64,000 nucleotides of DNA, from assembly GCA_006226375.1 (NCBI GenBank), contig SBHC01000039.1, forward strand, positions 1 through 64,000, in the 5' to 3' direction. The position numbers and the translations under genes were made by a program. Every line of letters starts with the position of its first letter. Position 1 is the first letter of the stretch. Of this stretch, positions 8,095 through 17,733 are shown piece by piece. Under the pieces are notes generated by a model. The model did no database searches, was not told the DNA's origin, and saw nothing but the letters and a program-made list of their open reading frames with translations. This DNA is from Deltaproteobacteria bacterium. GTDB taxonomy: Bacteria > Myxococcota_C > UBA6777.

Positions 8095-8769
8095 CTATTT
8101 GAGGTCGTCAAAGTGGGACGAGAAGGGGAGGGTCACGACTTTGGGGTCGGTGTCTTCTTCGGGAACGGCAGGAAAGCTGGGAATGGCCCAGTCGGTGCCT
8201 GACTTGTGCCACTCGCTGACTTGCTCACGAGGTAACACATGTGCGATGAGGCTTCCTGAGGCGATAACCTCCCGCTCTTCGTCGTAAATTCGGAAGTGTC
8301 CTTGGGCCATCCGGACCCGGAGGTGATCTACTTTCGCTTTGGCGATAAAGCTGTTGGCTCGGGTGGGACGAAGCAGGCTGATGCGTTGCTCGAGGGAGAT
8401 CACGCTTCGCCCTGCGCCGAGCAAGGTCATGACAGCGACTTGGGTCGTCAGGCTGCCCAACGTGAGAAGGGGGCCTTCGTCCACCACGCCCAAAGGACCG
8501 GCGAGGTTGTTGCTTCGCATCCGGGCAGAAGCCTCTCCTCGTTTGTACCGGCGGATCTCAATGCCAAGATATTGGTAGTAAGGGACGTGATGAAGGGTCT
8601 GCAGGTAGTGGTCCAGCCCGGGATAGGAATTGGATGACGACAAGGCCTGGATCTCCCTAAGAAGCGGCCGCTTGACCGGAGGTGTGCAACATACACCGTT
8701 CTCTGACGACGCGGCGAGGGTTGGTCGGGACTTGTGTGCAGTATAGCGCGTTGTGTGAGGAAGGTCCAT
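8095..8769 (-). CDS. Hotdog-fold acyl-CoA thioesterase-like protein (PaaI/4HBT type)
   Basis: About 224 residues from the ATG at 8769; a GTG at 8793 is an alternative, and neither has a strong ribosome binding site. The central region (about 60-175) has hotdog features: YYQYLGIEI, the helix start AGPLGVVDEGPLLTLGSLTTQVA, then strands SVISLEQRISLLRP and RIYDEEREVIASGSLI. The pattern of a long helix after GxVDE and a strand with an R/K-x-A motif fits PaaI-like thioesterases. The N-terminal 50 residues are not recognised. It is convergent with the Cys protein (28 bases). Confidence 0.65.
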   Translation of the reverse strand: MDLPHTTRYTAHKSRPTLAASSENGVCCTPPVKRPLLREIQALSSSNSYPGLDHYLQTLHHVPYYQYLGIEIRRYKRGEASARMRSNNLAGPLGVVDEGPLLTLGSLTTQVAVMTLLGAGRSVISLEQRISLLRPTRANSFIAKAKVDHLRVRMAQGHFRIYDEEREVIASGSLIAHVLPREQVSEWHKSGTDWAIPSFPAVPEEDTDPKVVTLPFSSHFDDLK

Positions 8770-8794
8770 GTTGGTGTGGCTGTTCGACTCCACG

Positions 8795-8811
8795 GTTGTC
8801 TTTCAGACAAC
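8795..8811. promoter_or_regulatory. Short dyad in the divergent gap upstream of the hotdog gene
   Basis: GTTGTC (8795-8800) and GACAAC (8806-8811) form a perfect 6-base inverted repeat around TTTCA. It sits 26 bases from the ATG at 8769, in the divergent region before the HEAT-repeat gene. The rest of 8812-9056 shows nothing clear. Confidence 0.25.
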
Positions 8812-9056
8812 GACAAGGCCCTCAAACGCATGAGGACGTATGGGGCAAGTCCGCTTGTGGTATGGGTTCCGAGCAGTGGGGGGCTGGCTTGACACCCGCA
8901 AATCCCTTGTGCTATCTCTTGCTTCTGATTTTTTGCGCGTTTCTCGCTATGTATGTTGCCGCAATCTCCGATACAACCGCTGGTTTGGCGCGGTGGAGGT
9001 TCAGGTGGTGTGGGCGCGAGTCGATTTCATAACCTGGTTGTACAAACAGGACGAAC

Positions 9057-11879
9057 ATGATGCTTACCTTTTGCGCTGTCTCAGGCCTTCCTATCTCGGG
9101 GGAGCAAGGCTTTCCCTCCCCTGTGCCCGAGCTGATCGGTGTCGCTATGTCTGGACCCATGCCGGACCTTTTGGACGAACAAAAGGCCGTTCTCCCCTGG
9201 ATGTCCGACGAAGGTGAGCGCAAAACGTTTGAGGTTCAGTGTTCCTTTGTGTTGGCTGCTGGCGAAGAAGCTCCCCCTGCCCCCAGCATCAACTTGGACG
9301 GTCAGGACACCACCCTGTTGTTCCCAATGGTGCTGCACTATCCGAGCGAAGAGCGAGTTGTGTTGCATTTGCCGGAGTCCTTCCGTGCCCGTGGCTACAC
9401 TGTGTTGTCATGGTGGATGATGTGTATGCAGCGTTCGTCTCGCAGCGAGATCCCCACATACGCGATGCAACCCACGCTCTCGTTCTTTCAAGAAGATCTC
9501 CCCTCCGAAACCGTGAACACAGCCCGACAAGCCGCTCAGTTGGAGCGCGTCGTGGACTCCGTTCACGATGCACCTACCCGCACGGCTCGGAAAGAAGCTG
9601 ATACCGTTCGAGACGCTCCTTCACCCCGTTCCTCCCGAGCGTTGCAGGCCGAGATGGCGACGGAAGAGGGCGTGGCCGATCCCTTTATGAAGCCTCACAC
9701 GGTGGAGTTGGCTCCCAAACCTCAGAAAGCGCGACACACCAGCTCGTTGGAGCCGCTGTCCTCTGCGACATACACCGATTCATCAGGAAGCGGGAACGAA
9801 TCCAACATCCCAACAAATACCAGCACGTCGTTGCAGGAACTGGACGCTGCCATTAACGATTCTGCCTTGGCACACCTCAACAACATTGCTCCTTCGTCCA
9901 ACTCGAATGATCCAGCTGCGACGCGCGAAGCACCTGCTCCACAGGTCGCGGATGAAAATGACGCTGGTCCTGCGCCCGCTCCCAAGCTCAATTCGGTCGA
10001 AACCATCGTGGTCGCGAGAGGCTCCCGCTCTCCTGAGGTTGTGCTGCCGGATGAGGCTCCCGAGGTTCCTTCGTACACCCAGGTGGACGAGGTGGCAACG
10101 CGAGTGAGTCGCCGTCCTACGATGATGGAAGAAGAATCGGGCATGGCCGAGCCTTGGAGTGAGGCTTCGGGTGCCGACATCGCGAGCATGGACTTCTCCA
10201 GCACGCCCACAGTCAGTCGTCGAGCAGAGCCGTCATCCTTGGCGGACATCCGCGGCAGCGAGAGCGACGGGGTGGTCACGGCCGTGCGGAAACTCGCCGG
10301 CAACGGTATTAGCCTCTCGCCTGAGTATGACGTGCCCAACACACCACCTGTAGATGTACAAGCCTGGAAGAGCCAGCAGACACGTTGGTTCTTTGAAGCG
10401 TCGTTGAAAGATCAGCGCTGCACGGTGGCGTTCCAGTTCCCTCACCACTCCTCACGCGTGTTGGAGCAAGGTGGGCAGGTGGACTTCTTGCTGCAGCTTC
10501 ATCGGATGCCTACGTATCCCTTGCTTGCACTGGTCCTCAACTTCCAGGACGCTGATGGCAACATCAAGGATTATGTGTTCTGCCCCTTCGACGTGGAAGA
10601 TCCCCAGGTGCTCATGTTCATGGACATGTTGATGCAAGACTTCTCCCTGCATGTTTGTCTTTGCAATGAGCAATACCAGGTGTATCGCGACCTTCAGGTT
10701 CAGCTGCCCTTGGAGCCCAATGTGGAGTACCTGTTGGAGCAAGCTCGCAAGCACAAAGACTCTCTCGACCCAAACCTGCGCAACGTGTCGCAAGCCATCA
10801 GCTTGTTCCAGCGTGACGAGTTTGACCGCATGGGACAGATGTCGCACAACTTTAGCCATGACTCGTTCTCGGAGATTCGTTCTCCTTCTCAGGCGCGTCT
10901 GGCTTCTGGAATCATTGCCTACTGGTCGGAGCCGGATCAGCACGACTATTTGGTGTCGATCAAATCGTTTCCGCTCGAATACTTCCGGACCATTCAAAAG
11001 CGCGTTCTCGCAGCCTGTGTGGAAGCCGGCATCTATCTTCCCATTCACTTGATGCAGTTGGCGGTGGAGCTTAACCTTGGAAACTCCGTACCTGAGCTGC
11101 TTCGTCGGATGTTGGCCAACTTCGCGGAGGTCAACCTCAACCTGCGACAAACCAACGACCTGGATCCCTGGGACAGCGTAGAGAACTGGCAGAATCTGTT
11201 CGATATTTGCGACCAGTTTGACGTCGCAATCGACGATGATATCGAAGAGCTGGCGATCAAAGCCCAGCGTCACTTCGAGGCTAGCGCCGACAACTTTGCT
11301 CAGGTGGAAGACGAAGTGATCGAAATCGTCGAGGACTTCCAGGATATGGATCCTCGCGACTTGCTGGAGATGCTGCAAGAACCGTCGCAACGCAAAGATG
11401 CCGCTCTAGCCCTCTGTGACATCGCAGATCCTGCTTACGTCGACCACGCCGCGTCTGTGTTTACGGACCTGGAGACCCGGGAAGATGCGATTGAATTTGC
11501 CGATGCATTCACCCAGTTTGGTGAAGAAGCTGAAATTCTGCTGATCTCCTGGCTGCACTTGCCTCGCCGGGAGCACCGCGAAGCTGCGATGCTTGCGCTA
11601 GGTACCATGCGAGCGACCTCTGCGTTGGATGCCATCTTGAAGCGACTGCGCAGCGGAGAAGAGTGGGAGACCGCGGCCGAAGCTCTCGGACGAATGGGTG
11701 AGATCGCGATTCCTGCGTTGGGTCAAGAGCTGCAGAACAAGAACTGGCTGATCCGTCTTCGCGCAGTGAAAGCGTTGTACAAAGTCAAAACTCCCCAGGC
11801 CATCGAGTTGATTGAGCCTCTTCTCCATGACCCGAACGAAGTGGTCAAGGCCGAAGTTGCTGCCGTGCTCGGTGTGTAA
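9057..11879 (+). CDS. Large HEAT-repeat protein with disordered middle, unknown function
   Basis: 940 residues. AGGA lies shortly before tandem ATG codons at 9057 and 9060. Residues 1-140 form a compact domain not recognised. About 150-430 is rich in Ser/Pro/Ala/Glu and looks disordered. About 440-560 contains a beta-rich domain (WFFEASLKDQRCTVAFQF, VEYLLEQARKHKD). The C-terminal 190 residues hold PBS-lyase/HEAT-type repeats: LGTMRATSALDAILKRL, LGRMGEIAIPALGQEL, LYKVKTPQAIELIEPLL. HEAT repeats usually mediate protein-protein contacts. No signal peptide or TM helix is seen, so it is probably cytoplasmic. lipB starts about 20 bases downstream, suggesting co-transcription. Confidence 0.8.
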   Translation: MMLTFCAVSGLPISGEQGFPSPVPELIGVAMSGPMPDLLDEQKAVLPWMSDEGERKTFEVQCSFVLAAGEEAPPAPSINLDGQDTTLLFPMVLHYPSEERVVLHLPESFRARGYTVLSWWMMCMQRSSRSEIPTYAMQPTLSFFQEDLPSETVNTARQAAQLERVVDSVHDAPTRTARKEADTVRDAPSPRSSRALQAEMATEEGVADPFMKPHTVELAPKPQKARHTSSLEPLSSATYTDSSGSGNESNIPTNTSTSLQELDAAINDSALAHLNNIAPSSNSNDPAATREAPAPQVADENDAGPAPAPKLNSVETIVVARGSRSPEVVLPDEAPEVPSYTQVDEVATRVSRRPTMMEEESGMAEPWSEASGADIASMDFSSTPTVSRRAEPSSLADIRGSESDGVVTAVRKLAGNGISLSPEYDVPNTPPVDVQAWKSQQTRWFFEASLKDQRCTVAFQFPHHSSRVLEQGGQVDFLLQLHRMPTYPLLALVLNFQDADGNIKDYVFCPFDVEDPQVLMFMDMLMQDFSLHVCLCNEQYQVYRDLQVQLPLEPNVEYLLEQARKHKDSLDPNLRNVSQAISLFQRDEFDRMGQMSHNFSHDSFSEIRSPSQARLASGIIAYWSEPDQHDYLVSIKSFPLEYFRTIQKRVLAACVEAGIYLPIHLMQLAVELNLGNSVPELLRRMLANFAEVNLNLRQTNDLDPWDSVENWQNLFDICDQFDVAIDDDIEELAIKAQRHFEASADNFAQVEDEVIEIVEDFQDMDPRDLLEMLQEPSQRKDAALALCDIADPAYVDHAASVFTDLETREDAIEFADAFTQFGEEAEILLISWLHLPRREHREAAMLALGTMRATSALDAILKRLRSGEEWETAAEALGRMGEIAIPALGQELQNKNWLIRLRAVKALYKVKTPQAIELIEPLLHDPNEVVKAEVAAVLGV

Positions 11880-11899
11880 ACATCACTCAGAGGAACACA

Positions 11900-12571
11900 T
11901 TGGTGTTGCAGTGGGATTATCTAGGGCAGGTCTCTTACACAGAGGCTTGGGAGATGCAGCGAGATCTCAGGGAGCGTCGGATTGCCGGTGAGATCCCTGA
12001 CACGCTTCTTCTCTTGGAGCACCCTCCAACCATCACATTGGGCCGGTTGCGTGGGGAGGAGAGCCTTCGCGCGCCGCAATCTTCGTTGGAAGAGCAGGGC
12101 ATCACTGTCGTTCGGTCCGACCGGGGCGGTGACGCGACCCTCCATGCTCCAGGGCAACTGGTGGGCTATCTGATTGTGAACCTTCACCAACGAAAGTTCA
12201 CTTTGCCTCGGTTTGTGGAAAGCATGGCCGATGTCATGATCCAATTTCTTCGTGAACGCTATGGTGTCGTTGCTCGCTACGACAGCGACTATCCCGGCGT
12301 TTGGGTCGAGAACAACAAGATCGTGGCGTTTGGATTTCACCTCAAAAGAGACGTTACCATGCATGGCTTTGCCATGAACTTGTCCACAGATCTGCCGTTG
12401 TTTGATTGGATTGTGCCTTGCGGCTTGCAGGGAAAAGGCGTGGCTTCGCTGGCTCAGTTTGTAGAGAACCCGCCATCGTGTGAGGAAGCAGCGCCAATCA
12501 TTGCTGAAGGGATCGCGGAGCGGTTGGGTGCGGTTACTCGCACTTTCCAGAGACCGGAACACACTGCTTGA
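11900..12571 (+). CDS. lipB: Octanoyl-[ACP]:protein N-octanoyltransferase LipB
   Basis: Transfers octanoyl from acyl carrier protein to lipoyl domains, the first step of lipoate synthesis. About 223 residues. Signature motifs: RGGDATLHAPGQLVGY (75-90; the usual form is RGGDVTYHGPGQLVGY), Lys140 in NNKIVAFG, HGFAMN (155-160) and the nucleophile Cys174 in VPCGL. The first possible start is a TTG at 11900, but the GTG at 11903 has better spacing from AGAGGA and is equally plausible. The 3' end overlaps the convergent Cys-rich gene by 38 bases. Confidence 0.94.
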   Translation: MVLQWDYLGQVSYTEAWEMQRDLRERRIAGEIPDTLLLLEHPPTITLGRLRGEESLRAPQSSLEEQGITVVRSDRGGDATLHAPGQLVGYLIVNLHQRKFTLPRFVESMADVMIQFLRERYGVVARYDSDYPGVWVENNKIVAFGFHLKRDVTMHGFAMNLSTDLPLFDWIVPCGLQGKGVASLAQFVENPPSCEEAAPIIAEGIAERLGAVTRTFQRPEHTA

Positions 12572-14111
12572 CGGAGTCGTTGAAGGTCTTGCAAGCATAA
12601 CCCCGCGCACAGACGCTACAGCCGCCGCAGTCCTTCCCGCAGACTCCGGACGTTTCACCGTCTGGAATGATGCATTTGTCGGTGGGGCCGCCGCATTGGA
12701 TGTCGAGGGTGCAAGGTTTGCAGACATCCTGACCAATCGCAATGCACTTCTTGGTCGAGGGGAGACAGACTTCTCCGTCTTTGCATGTGACGCTGTCACA
12801 GCTCTTGCGGTCGCAGGTGCCTGCATGGGGCAAGCAGAACCATCGTTTGTCCGATTGCTCCACACACTCGTAGTTCGCGGAGTCGGCGCACGTCTTGGTG
12901 GCGGTGCATTCCGCAGCGCAGAACTTGTCGTCGGGGCCTGTCAGTTGGATGCATCGTTGGCTTGGGGAAGCGCAAGTTCCTGAACCCAGGCATGAGGTGC
13001 AGAACGGGACGCGAAGCTCCAGCGCGACACATTGGCCGTTGCTGTGGTTGCATACGCGGCCTGTGGGGCAAGCGTCGCCGCGGCAGCAATTGGGACTCTC
13101 GCAGTTCCCCAGTCGGCAGAACTTGCCGTCAGGACAGGCCTTGGTGGGACATTGCTCAGGCAGGCAGTAGCCCTCCTTCTCGTCACATTTCCACGTTGTC
13201 CCTGTACAGGGGCGACCGGGGCCACAAACGGGCGGCTTGGGGACACACAAGTGCATGTTGCCAAAGTTGTAGCACAGTTCGTTGCTGCTGCAGTCTTGCT
13301 TGTCGGGCCGGCAGGGGCGGGCGCAAACAGAGCTTCCTGAGGGCCAGTCGATGCAAAACAGGTTGCGCTCGCATGGGTTGGTCGCGCAGACCTCGCCCTC
13401 CCGTTTTCCGTTGTTGCGGGATCGACAGACACCTTTGCCGTTTCCAATAAAGGCGCACACGGTCCCGGTTTGGCACACCGAGTTGAAGGGGTCACAAGGG
13501 TTCTTGCAGGAAGGCCTGCCAATGTCCGCGTAACACTCCAGGCCTTCTTCACAGGCGACCTGGTCGCATTCTTCGTCGAGCTTGGCGAGGGGTCGAGGAG
13601 AGCATTTGCCCTCCACACACTTGGGCTTGGCGAAGTCTTTGCAGTGGGTGTCTTCCTTGCAATATTCGACGTCAAAGCAGCCACCGTCGATACACTTGGG
13701 CTTGCTGGTCTCTTTGCAATCCGCGTCTTCTTTGCATGACTCGGGTGGTTTGTCTTCGCACTTTTTGTCTTTGCAGATCTTGCCTGTTGGGCAGTGTTCG
13801 TCTTTGCAACAACCTCCTTGCTCTTGTTCAGGGCAATCGGGTGGTTTGTCACAACGTTGTGTGTTGTCGTTGCAGATGTATCCGTCCCGGCAGTCGCTAC
13901 TGGTCGAGCAAACAATGGCGGTGCACTTGCTCTCTTTGCATGTCTGCTCGACGGGACAATCGGTGTCTGCTTTGCAGCCGTTGGCGTTGTTGTTGGTGTT
14001 GTCGCCACCACTGCAAGCGAGGAGCAGGCTCCATCCAGCGAAGACGCTGAGAAGGACAAAAAGCCGCAACAGCGTAGAGTGGGGAACACGACGGGTCGAG
14101 GTGCCGTTCAT
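12534..14111 (-). CDS. Cys-rich repeat lipoprotein, paralog 1
   Basis: About 525 residues from the ATG at 14111, which has GGAG 6 bases upstream. A signal peptide with lipobox (LLLAC) is followed by a short Gly/Asn linker and then Cys-rich units of roughly C-x4-D-C-x5-8-C-x3-4-C, repeated across the protein (CKADTDC, CKEDADC, CKEDTHC and others). Such EB/dickkopf-like disulfide repeats are common in surface lipoproteins of myxobacteria. No enzymatic motif is seen. It is a tandem paralog of the next gene upstream (14189-15964) and is probably expressed with it. Its stop lies inside the convergent lipB gene. Confidence 0.88.
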   Translation of the reverse strand: MNGTSTRRVPHSTLLRLFVLLSVFAGWSLLLACSGGDNTNNNANGCKADTDCPVEQTCKESKCTAIVCSTSSDCRDGYICNDNTQRCDKPPDCPEQEQGGCCKDEHCPTGKICKDKKCEDKPPESCKEDADCKETSKPKCIDGGCFDVEYCKEDTHCKDFAKPKCVEGKCSPRPLAKLDEECDQVACEEGLECYADIGRPSCKNPCDPFNSVCQTGTVCAFIGNGKGVCRSRNNGKREGEVCATNPCERNLFCIDWPSGSSVCARPCRPDKQDCSSNELCYNFGNMHLCVPKPPVCGPGRPCTGTTWKCDEKEGYCLPEQCPTKACPDGKFCRLGNCESPNCCRGDACPTGRVCNHSNGQCVALELRVPFCTSCLGSGTCASPSQRCIQLTGPDDKFCAAECTATKTCADSANYECVEQSDKRWFCLPHAGTCDRKSCDSVTCKDGEVCLPSTKKCIAIGQDVCKPCTLDIQCGGPTDKCIIPDGETSGVCGKDCGGCSVCARGYACKTFNDSVKQCVPVSGKCE

Positions 14112-14188
14112 AAAGGTCTCCAGTTGGGGCAAGGGTTCCATCTTGGGTTGAGGATGCAGACGGAGGGTTTGACTCGTCCACTTAACCC

Positions 14189-15964
14189 TTAGGGGCATTT
14201 TCGCGAGATGGGAATGCACTGTCGGGAGGAGCCCACAGAGAGGCACTCTTGTCCCGGAGGACAGGATGATTTGGAACAATCGGTGGCGCAGTAGGATTGT
14301 CCTGTGTCGCTGCCGGAGAAGTTCACACAGAGGTCATCCGCGCCGCCACACTCTTCCGAGTGCTTGCAAGCGGTGCAAGCTTTCTTGTAGGGGGTCACAC
14401 AGCTGCCATCGGTCGGCACGCAGACATCACGTCCCTGGCACGTGACGTTCTTGCATTGGTTGGTGCACTGTCCAATGGTGGGGACACAGAGGTTGGGGGT
14501 TGTGGAGCAGGTTCCGTTGTTGCAGGTCCAGGCAAACCCAGGGAACTGTCGTGTGCAGTCTGTATCGGCTGTGCAGGTCACGCTGTTGAGCGTGATGTTG
14601 ATCGGGCGACAGGTAAAGTTCGGGTTGGTGCAAGGCTGGCCCACTGTGCAGTTCTGCGGGAAGCAGAACGCTTGGCTGGAGCCTCCTCCACCAAAACCAT
14701 TCAGGCAAAGGTCTCCGCTGCTACAAGGGTTGGCCTGGTCACAAGAGACGCAGCCTGGGTCCACTCGGCTGTACTGGCATCGACCTGTTGGGTCACAGGT
14801 TGAGTTCGTGGGGCAAGAAAGCTCGTCAGGACAGCGAACTTCTCGGCAAGCGCCTTTGTCACAAACTTCATACTCTTTGCATGTGATGTTTTCACAGCTG
14901 GGCGGTGGGTTGCAGAACCCTTGCTCACAGAGGTAGTCGTTGTCACAGGGACGACCGATTCCACATGGTTCACGACGAGAGACGCAGTAGTTCTTTTCTT
15001 CTTTGCCTTTGAATGTGTAGCACTCGTTCTTGGTTCCACAGTCTTGTTTGGCTGGGTCACAGGGACGCTGGCAGACTTTTTTGCCTTTCCACTCACGACA
15101 ATCCATGTCCACTTCACAGGGGTTTTGGTCGTCACACTCTTCGCCCAACGCTTTGCCGCCGGTTTTGTCTACACAAACACCGCCTTCTTGAAGCGCGGTG
15201 GTCGGTTTGCAAACCTTGCCACTCTCGCAGCTGGGAGAGGTGGGCGTACAAGGTGGACTGCAAACTCCCTTGGGGTCTTGTGGGTCTTTTTGGTAGCAGA
15301 GGAACTTGCTTTTGCATCGGACCTTGCCGCGTTCGCAAGCTTCGCCGACGTCCTTACCAGAATCTTCGACACACTTGCCGCCAAGGCACAACGAACGATT
15401 GGTGTCTTTGCAGTCGGCGTCGGTGCTGCATGTGGGTTCAACGCACTTGTTCTCCGAGTTGCACTCGGTGCGAATGGCGTCTTTGCAGTCTGTGTTGGTG
15501 GTGCATTCTACAGGCTTTTCTTGGCACTTGCTGTCTTTGCATTCTTCTTTGTCACCGCAGTCTGTGTCGGCGGTGCAAGACTTCTCTTGGCATTTGCCGC
15601 CTTTGCATTCGGGTTTGGCGGTGTCTTTGCAGTCGCTGTTGCTCTCGCATTCCGGTTTCGGAACACACTTGCCGTCAAGCTCGCATTTCTCGCTGTTTTT
15701 GCAATCGCTATCGGCCTGGCACTCCACTGCAGGTGTGGCTTGGCACTTCGCTGACGAAGGGTTGCAGTACCATCCGCCCCGACAATCGTCGTTGGTGGTG
15801 CACTTAATGTCCGTGCATTTGCCCGAGGTACATTTTTGGGCTTTGCTGGAGCAATCACTGTTAAATTCACACTCTGGTTTGGGCTCTCCCCCTGCACACG
15901 ACACAAACAAGAAACCAAAACACAGCCCCAATCCCAAACACAACGCTGCTGTTTTCTTCAACAT
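14189..15964 (-). CDS. Cys-rich repeat lipoprotein, paralog 2
   Basis: About 591 residues from the ATG at 15964, preceded by AAGGAG with 6-base spacing. Signal peptide MLKKTAALCLGLGLCFGFL, lipobox FVSC, then at least nine regular Cys units near the N-terminus (CEFNSDC, CTTNDDC, CQADSDC, CTADTDC, CTTNTDC, CSTDADC) with Lys-Cys ends. The C-terminal half is a more divergent Cys-rich region aligned with paralog 1 (both end near CIPIS or CVPVS followed by K-C). It is probably an outer-surface disulfide-stabilised adhesin or structural protein; function unknown. Confidence 0.88.
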   Translation of the reverse strand: MLKKTAALCLGLGLCFGFLFVSCAGGEPKPECEFNSDCSSKAQKCTSGKCTDIKCTTNDDCRGGWYCNPSSAKCQATPAVECQADSDCKNSEKCELDGKCVPKPECESNSDCKDTAKPECKGGKCQEKSCTADTDCGDKEECKDSKCQEKPVECTTNTDCKDAIRTECNSENKCVEPTCSTDADCKDTNRSLCLGGKCVEDSGKDVGEACERGKVRCKSKFLCYQKDPQDPKGVCSPPCTPTSPSCESGKVCKPTTALQEGGVCVDKTGGKALGEECDDQNPCEVDMDCREWKGKKVCQRPCDPAKQDCGTKNECYTFKGKEEKNYCVSRREPCGIGRPCDNDYLCEQGFCNPPPSCENITCKEYEVCDKGACREVRCPDELSCPTNSTCDPTGRCQYSRVDPGCVSCDQANPCSSGDLCLNGFGGGGSSQAFCFPQNCTVGQPCTNPNFTCRPINITLNSVTCTADTDCTRQFPGFAWTCNNGTCSTTPNLCVPTIGQCTNQCKNVTCQGRDVCVPTDGSCVTPYKKACTACKHSEECGGADDLCVNFSGSDTGQSYCATDCSKSSCPPGQECLSVGSSRQCIPISRKCP

Positions 15965-16145
15965 ACAAGTCTCCTTACCATTCTTTCCGAACAAGCATGA
16001 GCGGTGGTTGCTTTCTGAAGGAGCGGCCACCATACTGAATTGTACCACCATCTCGTCTCTATGATTACGAATTTATCCTTTCAGGGTCAAGTTGTGAGCA
16101 GAACACGCCTTGACGATTTTGCCTTTCTCTTTCTGAGGTAACCCC

Positions 16146-16173
16146 TTGCTCTCGTGAGGAATGCCTCTAGATT
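16146..16173 (+). promoter_or_regulatory. Possible sigma70 promoter of the TPR gene
   Basis: TTGCTC (16146-16151), a 16-base spacer, and TAGATT (16168-16173). It sits about 90 bases before the ATG at 16265, in the divergent gap from the Cys-rich lipoproteins. The match is moderate. Confidence 0.35.
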
Positions 16174-16264
16174 AAATCGACACACCTGCTGCTCTTTGGG
16201 AAAAGAAAAGCAGGGCACTTCCAGTGACACTGTACACACAACACTCCCAACGGAGAGTTTTCTG

Positions 16265-17641
16265 ATGATACGACGAATCGGCCTTCTGACTGTTCTGTGT
16301 CTGGCGATCGGTTTCGCTCCTGCGTGGGCTGATTCTACAAACAAGCCTGCACCGCGCGACACCCAAGCGAAGAAAAAAGGTTGGTGGCAGCGCACAAAAG
16401 ACAAGATGGCGGAGTGGGTGCCTGGTCCGGTCAAGAGAGGCTGGAAGCGATCCGTCAAGAAGTGGAACCAGGCAACAAGAGCGTATCGTGCTCTCCGTGA
16501 CTTGTTTGGGGGCGACAAGGCCGATCGGGCCAAGGCTGCGAAGGCAGCAAAGAGAAAGCTACGACGTGCCTGGTGGAAGCGGGCAGACGAACGGGCCGAA
16601 CGACGTGTGCTCAAGCGACTCCGCCTGGACATGTGGCGTCAGGCTTGTCGAGCTGGTTCGTCCCGAGCCTGCCGACGTTGGGCCAAAGGTTCCCCCACCA
16701 ACATGGAGCCTTTTCAGCAACTGCGTGATCTTCTTCGTCGTCGCAAACAATGGAAGCCCTTGTACAAACTTTGTCAGAAGCTGTACGCAAAGAAGCCCAA
16801 GGATCTGGAAAACTCTCTCTGTCTGGCTGACTCTCTGCGCGAACTCAAGCGTTATCCAGAATCCCTCTCCATCTACCGCAAATTGGTCGTGGCCCACCCC
16901 AACAACGGCACCATCTGGCTGGATTGGGGGCGTCTGTTGCTGTTGCAGAAAAAATACTTGCACGCTGAGGGCGCGTGTCGTCGTGCCACTCAGCGTATGC
17001 CGAAGGCCTCGTCTGCCTGGCGTTGTCTTGGTTTGGCGCTCCAGTCGTCCCAACGAAAGAAAGCCCGTCTTGCCTTTGAGAAGTCTTGCTCGTTGGGGGA
17101 CAGTCGCTCGTGTCGAAGCATCCTTGATGTCCTACCCAAGTCCCGGCTCAAGCGCTGGTGGGTGTGGAGCAAGATCCGCTCCAAGCTTCTCGCTCGTGGT
17201 ATGGCTCGAACCTCTGCACGAGGAGGCTGTCGAATGGGAATGGGCGCTGCCTGCCGCAGCATCGCTCGTCGTTACCGAAAGAAAGCCACGTTGTTGCGTC
17301 GCTACCAACGTCATCGTGAGGCTCTGTGGTGGTTGCGACGTGCCACCCAGGTTTCACCCCGGGAAGCGATCAACTGGCGACTGTTTGGACTCCTTCTTCT
17401 GAAACAACAGCCTTCTGAAGAGGCCTGCCTCGCCTTGCGTCGCTCCCTTCGTTACAAGCCGAAACAGCCGGATCTTTGGCTCAAGCTGGGATCGTGCTAC
17501 CAGGTGACCGTGGAACAACAACTCAAACGCGCAAGACAAGCCTACTTGAAAGCTTGTCGTCCCAAACAACGCAACAAAGGACTCCCCGAAGCGTGTCGCA
17601 AAGCCTGTAACTTGGGGGCCAAGGAAGCCTGCTACCATTAA
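16265..17641 (+). CDS. Exported basic TPR-repeat protein
   Basis: About 458 residues from the ATG at 16265 (GGAG 9 bases upstream), where a clean signal peptide begins (MIRRIGLLTVLCLAIGFAPAWA). The mature protein is very rich in Lys, Arg and Trp. TPR-like helical pairs are visible at about 165-290 and 370-450 (SLSIYRKLVVAHPNNGTIWLDWG; EACLALRRSLRYKPKQPDLWLKLG). Cys pairs such as CRAGSSRACRRW and CNLGAKEAC resemble Sel1/TPR Cys patterns. It is probably a periplasmic scaffold. Substrate and partners are unknown. Confidence 0.8.
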   Translation: MIRRIGLLTVLCLAIGFAPAWADSTNKPAPRDTQAKKKGWWQRTKDKMAEWVPGPVKRGWKRSVKKWNQATRAYRALRDLFGGDKADRAKAAKAAKRKLRRAWWKRADERAERRVLKRLRLDMWRQACRAGSSRACRRWAKGSPTNMEPFQQLRDLLRRRKQWKPLYKLCQKLYAKKPKDLENSLCLADSLRELKRYPESLSIYRKLVVAHPNNGTIWLDWGRLLLLQKKYLHAEGACRRATQRMPKASSAWRCLGLALQSSQRKKARLAFEKSCSLGDSRSCRSILDVLPKSRLKRWWVWSKIRSKLLARGMARTSARGGCRMGMGAACRSIARRYRKKATLLRRYQRHREALWWLRRATQVSPREAINWRLFGLLLLKQQPSEEACLALRRSLRYKPKQPDLWLKLGSCYQVTVEQQLKRARQAYLKACRPKQRNKGLPEACRKACNLGAKEACYH

Positions 17642-17670
17642 TCTGTCACGCTCTTTTGCTGGTTTTGCGT

Positions 17671-17698
17671 TTGACAGGTCTTCTTCCATGGTTATTTC
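17671..17698 (+). promoter_or_regulatory. Possible sigma70 promoter of clpB
   Basis: TTGACA (17671-17676), a 16-base spacer, and TATTTC (17693-17698). This would give a leader of about 220 bases before clpB. No CIRCE element or clear heat-shock sigma motif was found. Confidence 0.4.
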
Positions 17699-17733
17699 TT
17701 TTCGTGTCGGGCGATGGACCTCTCCACAGCAAA

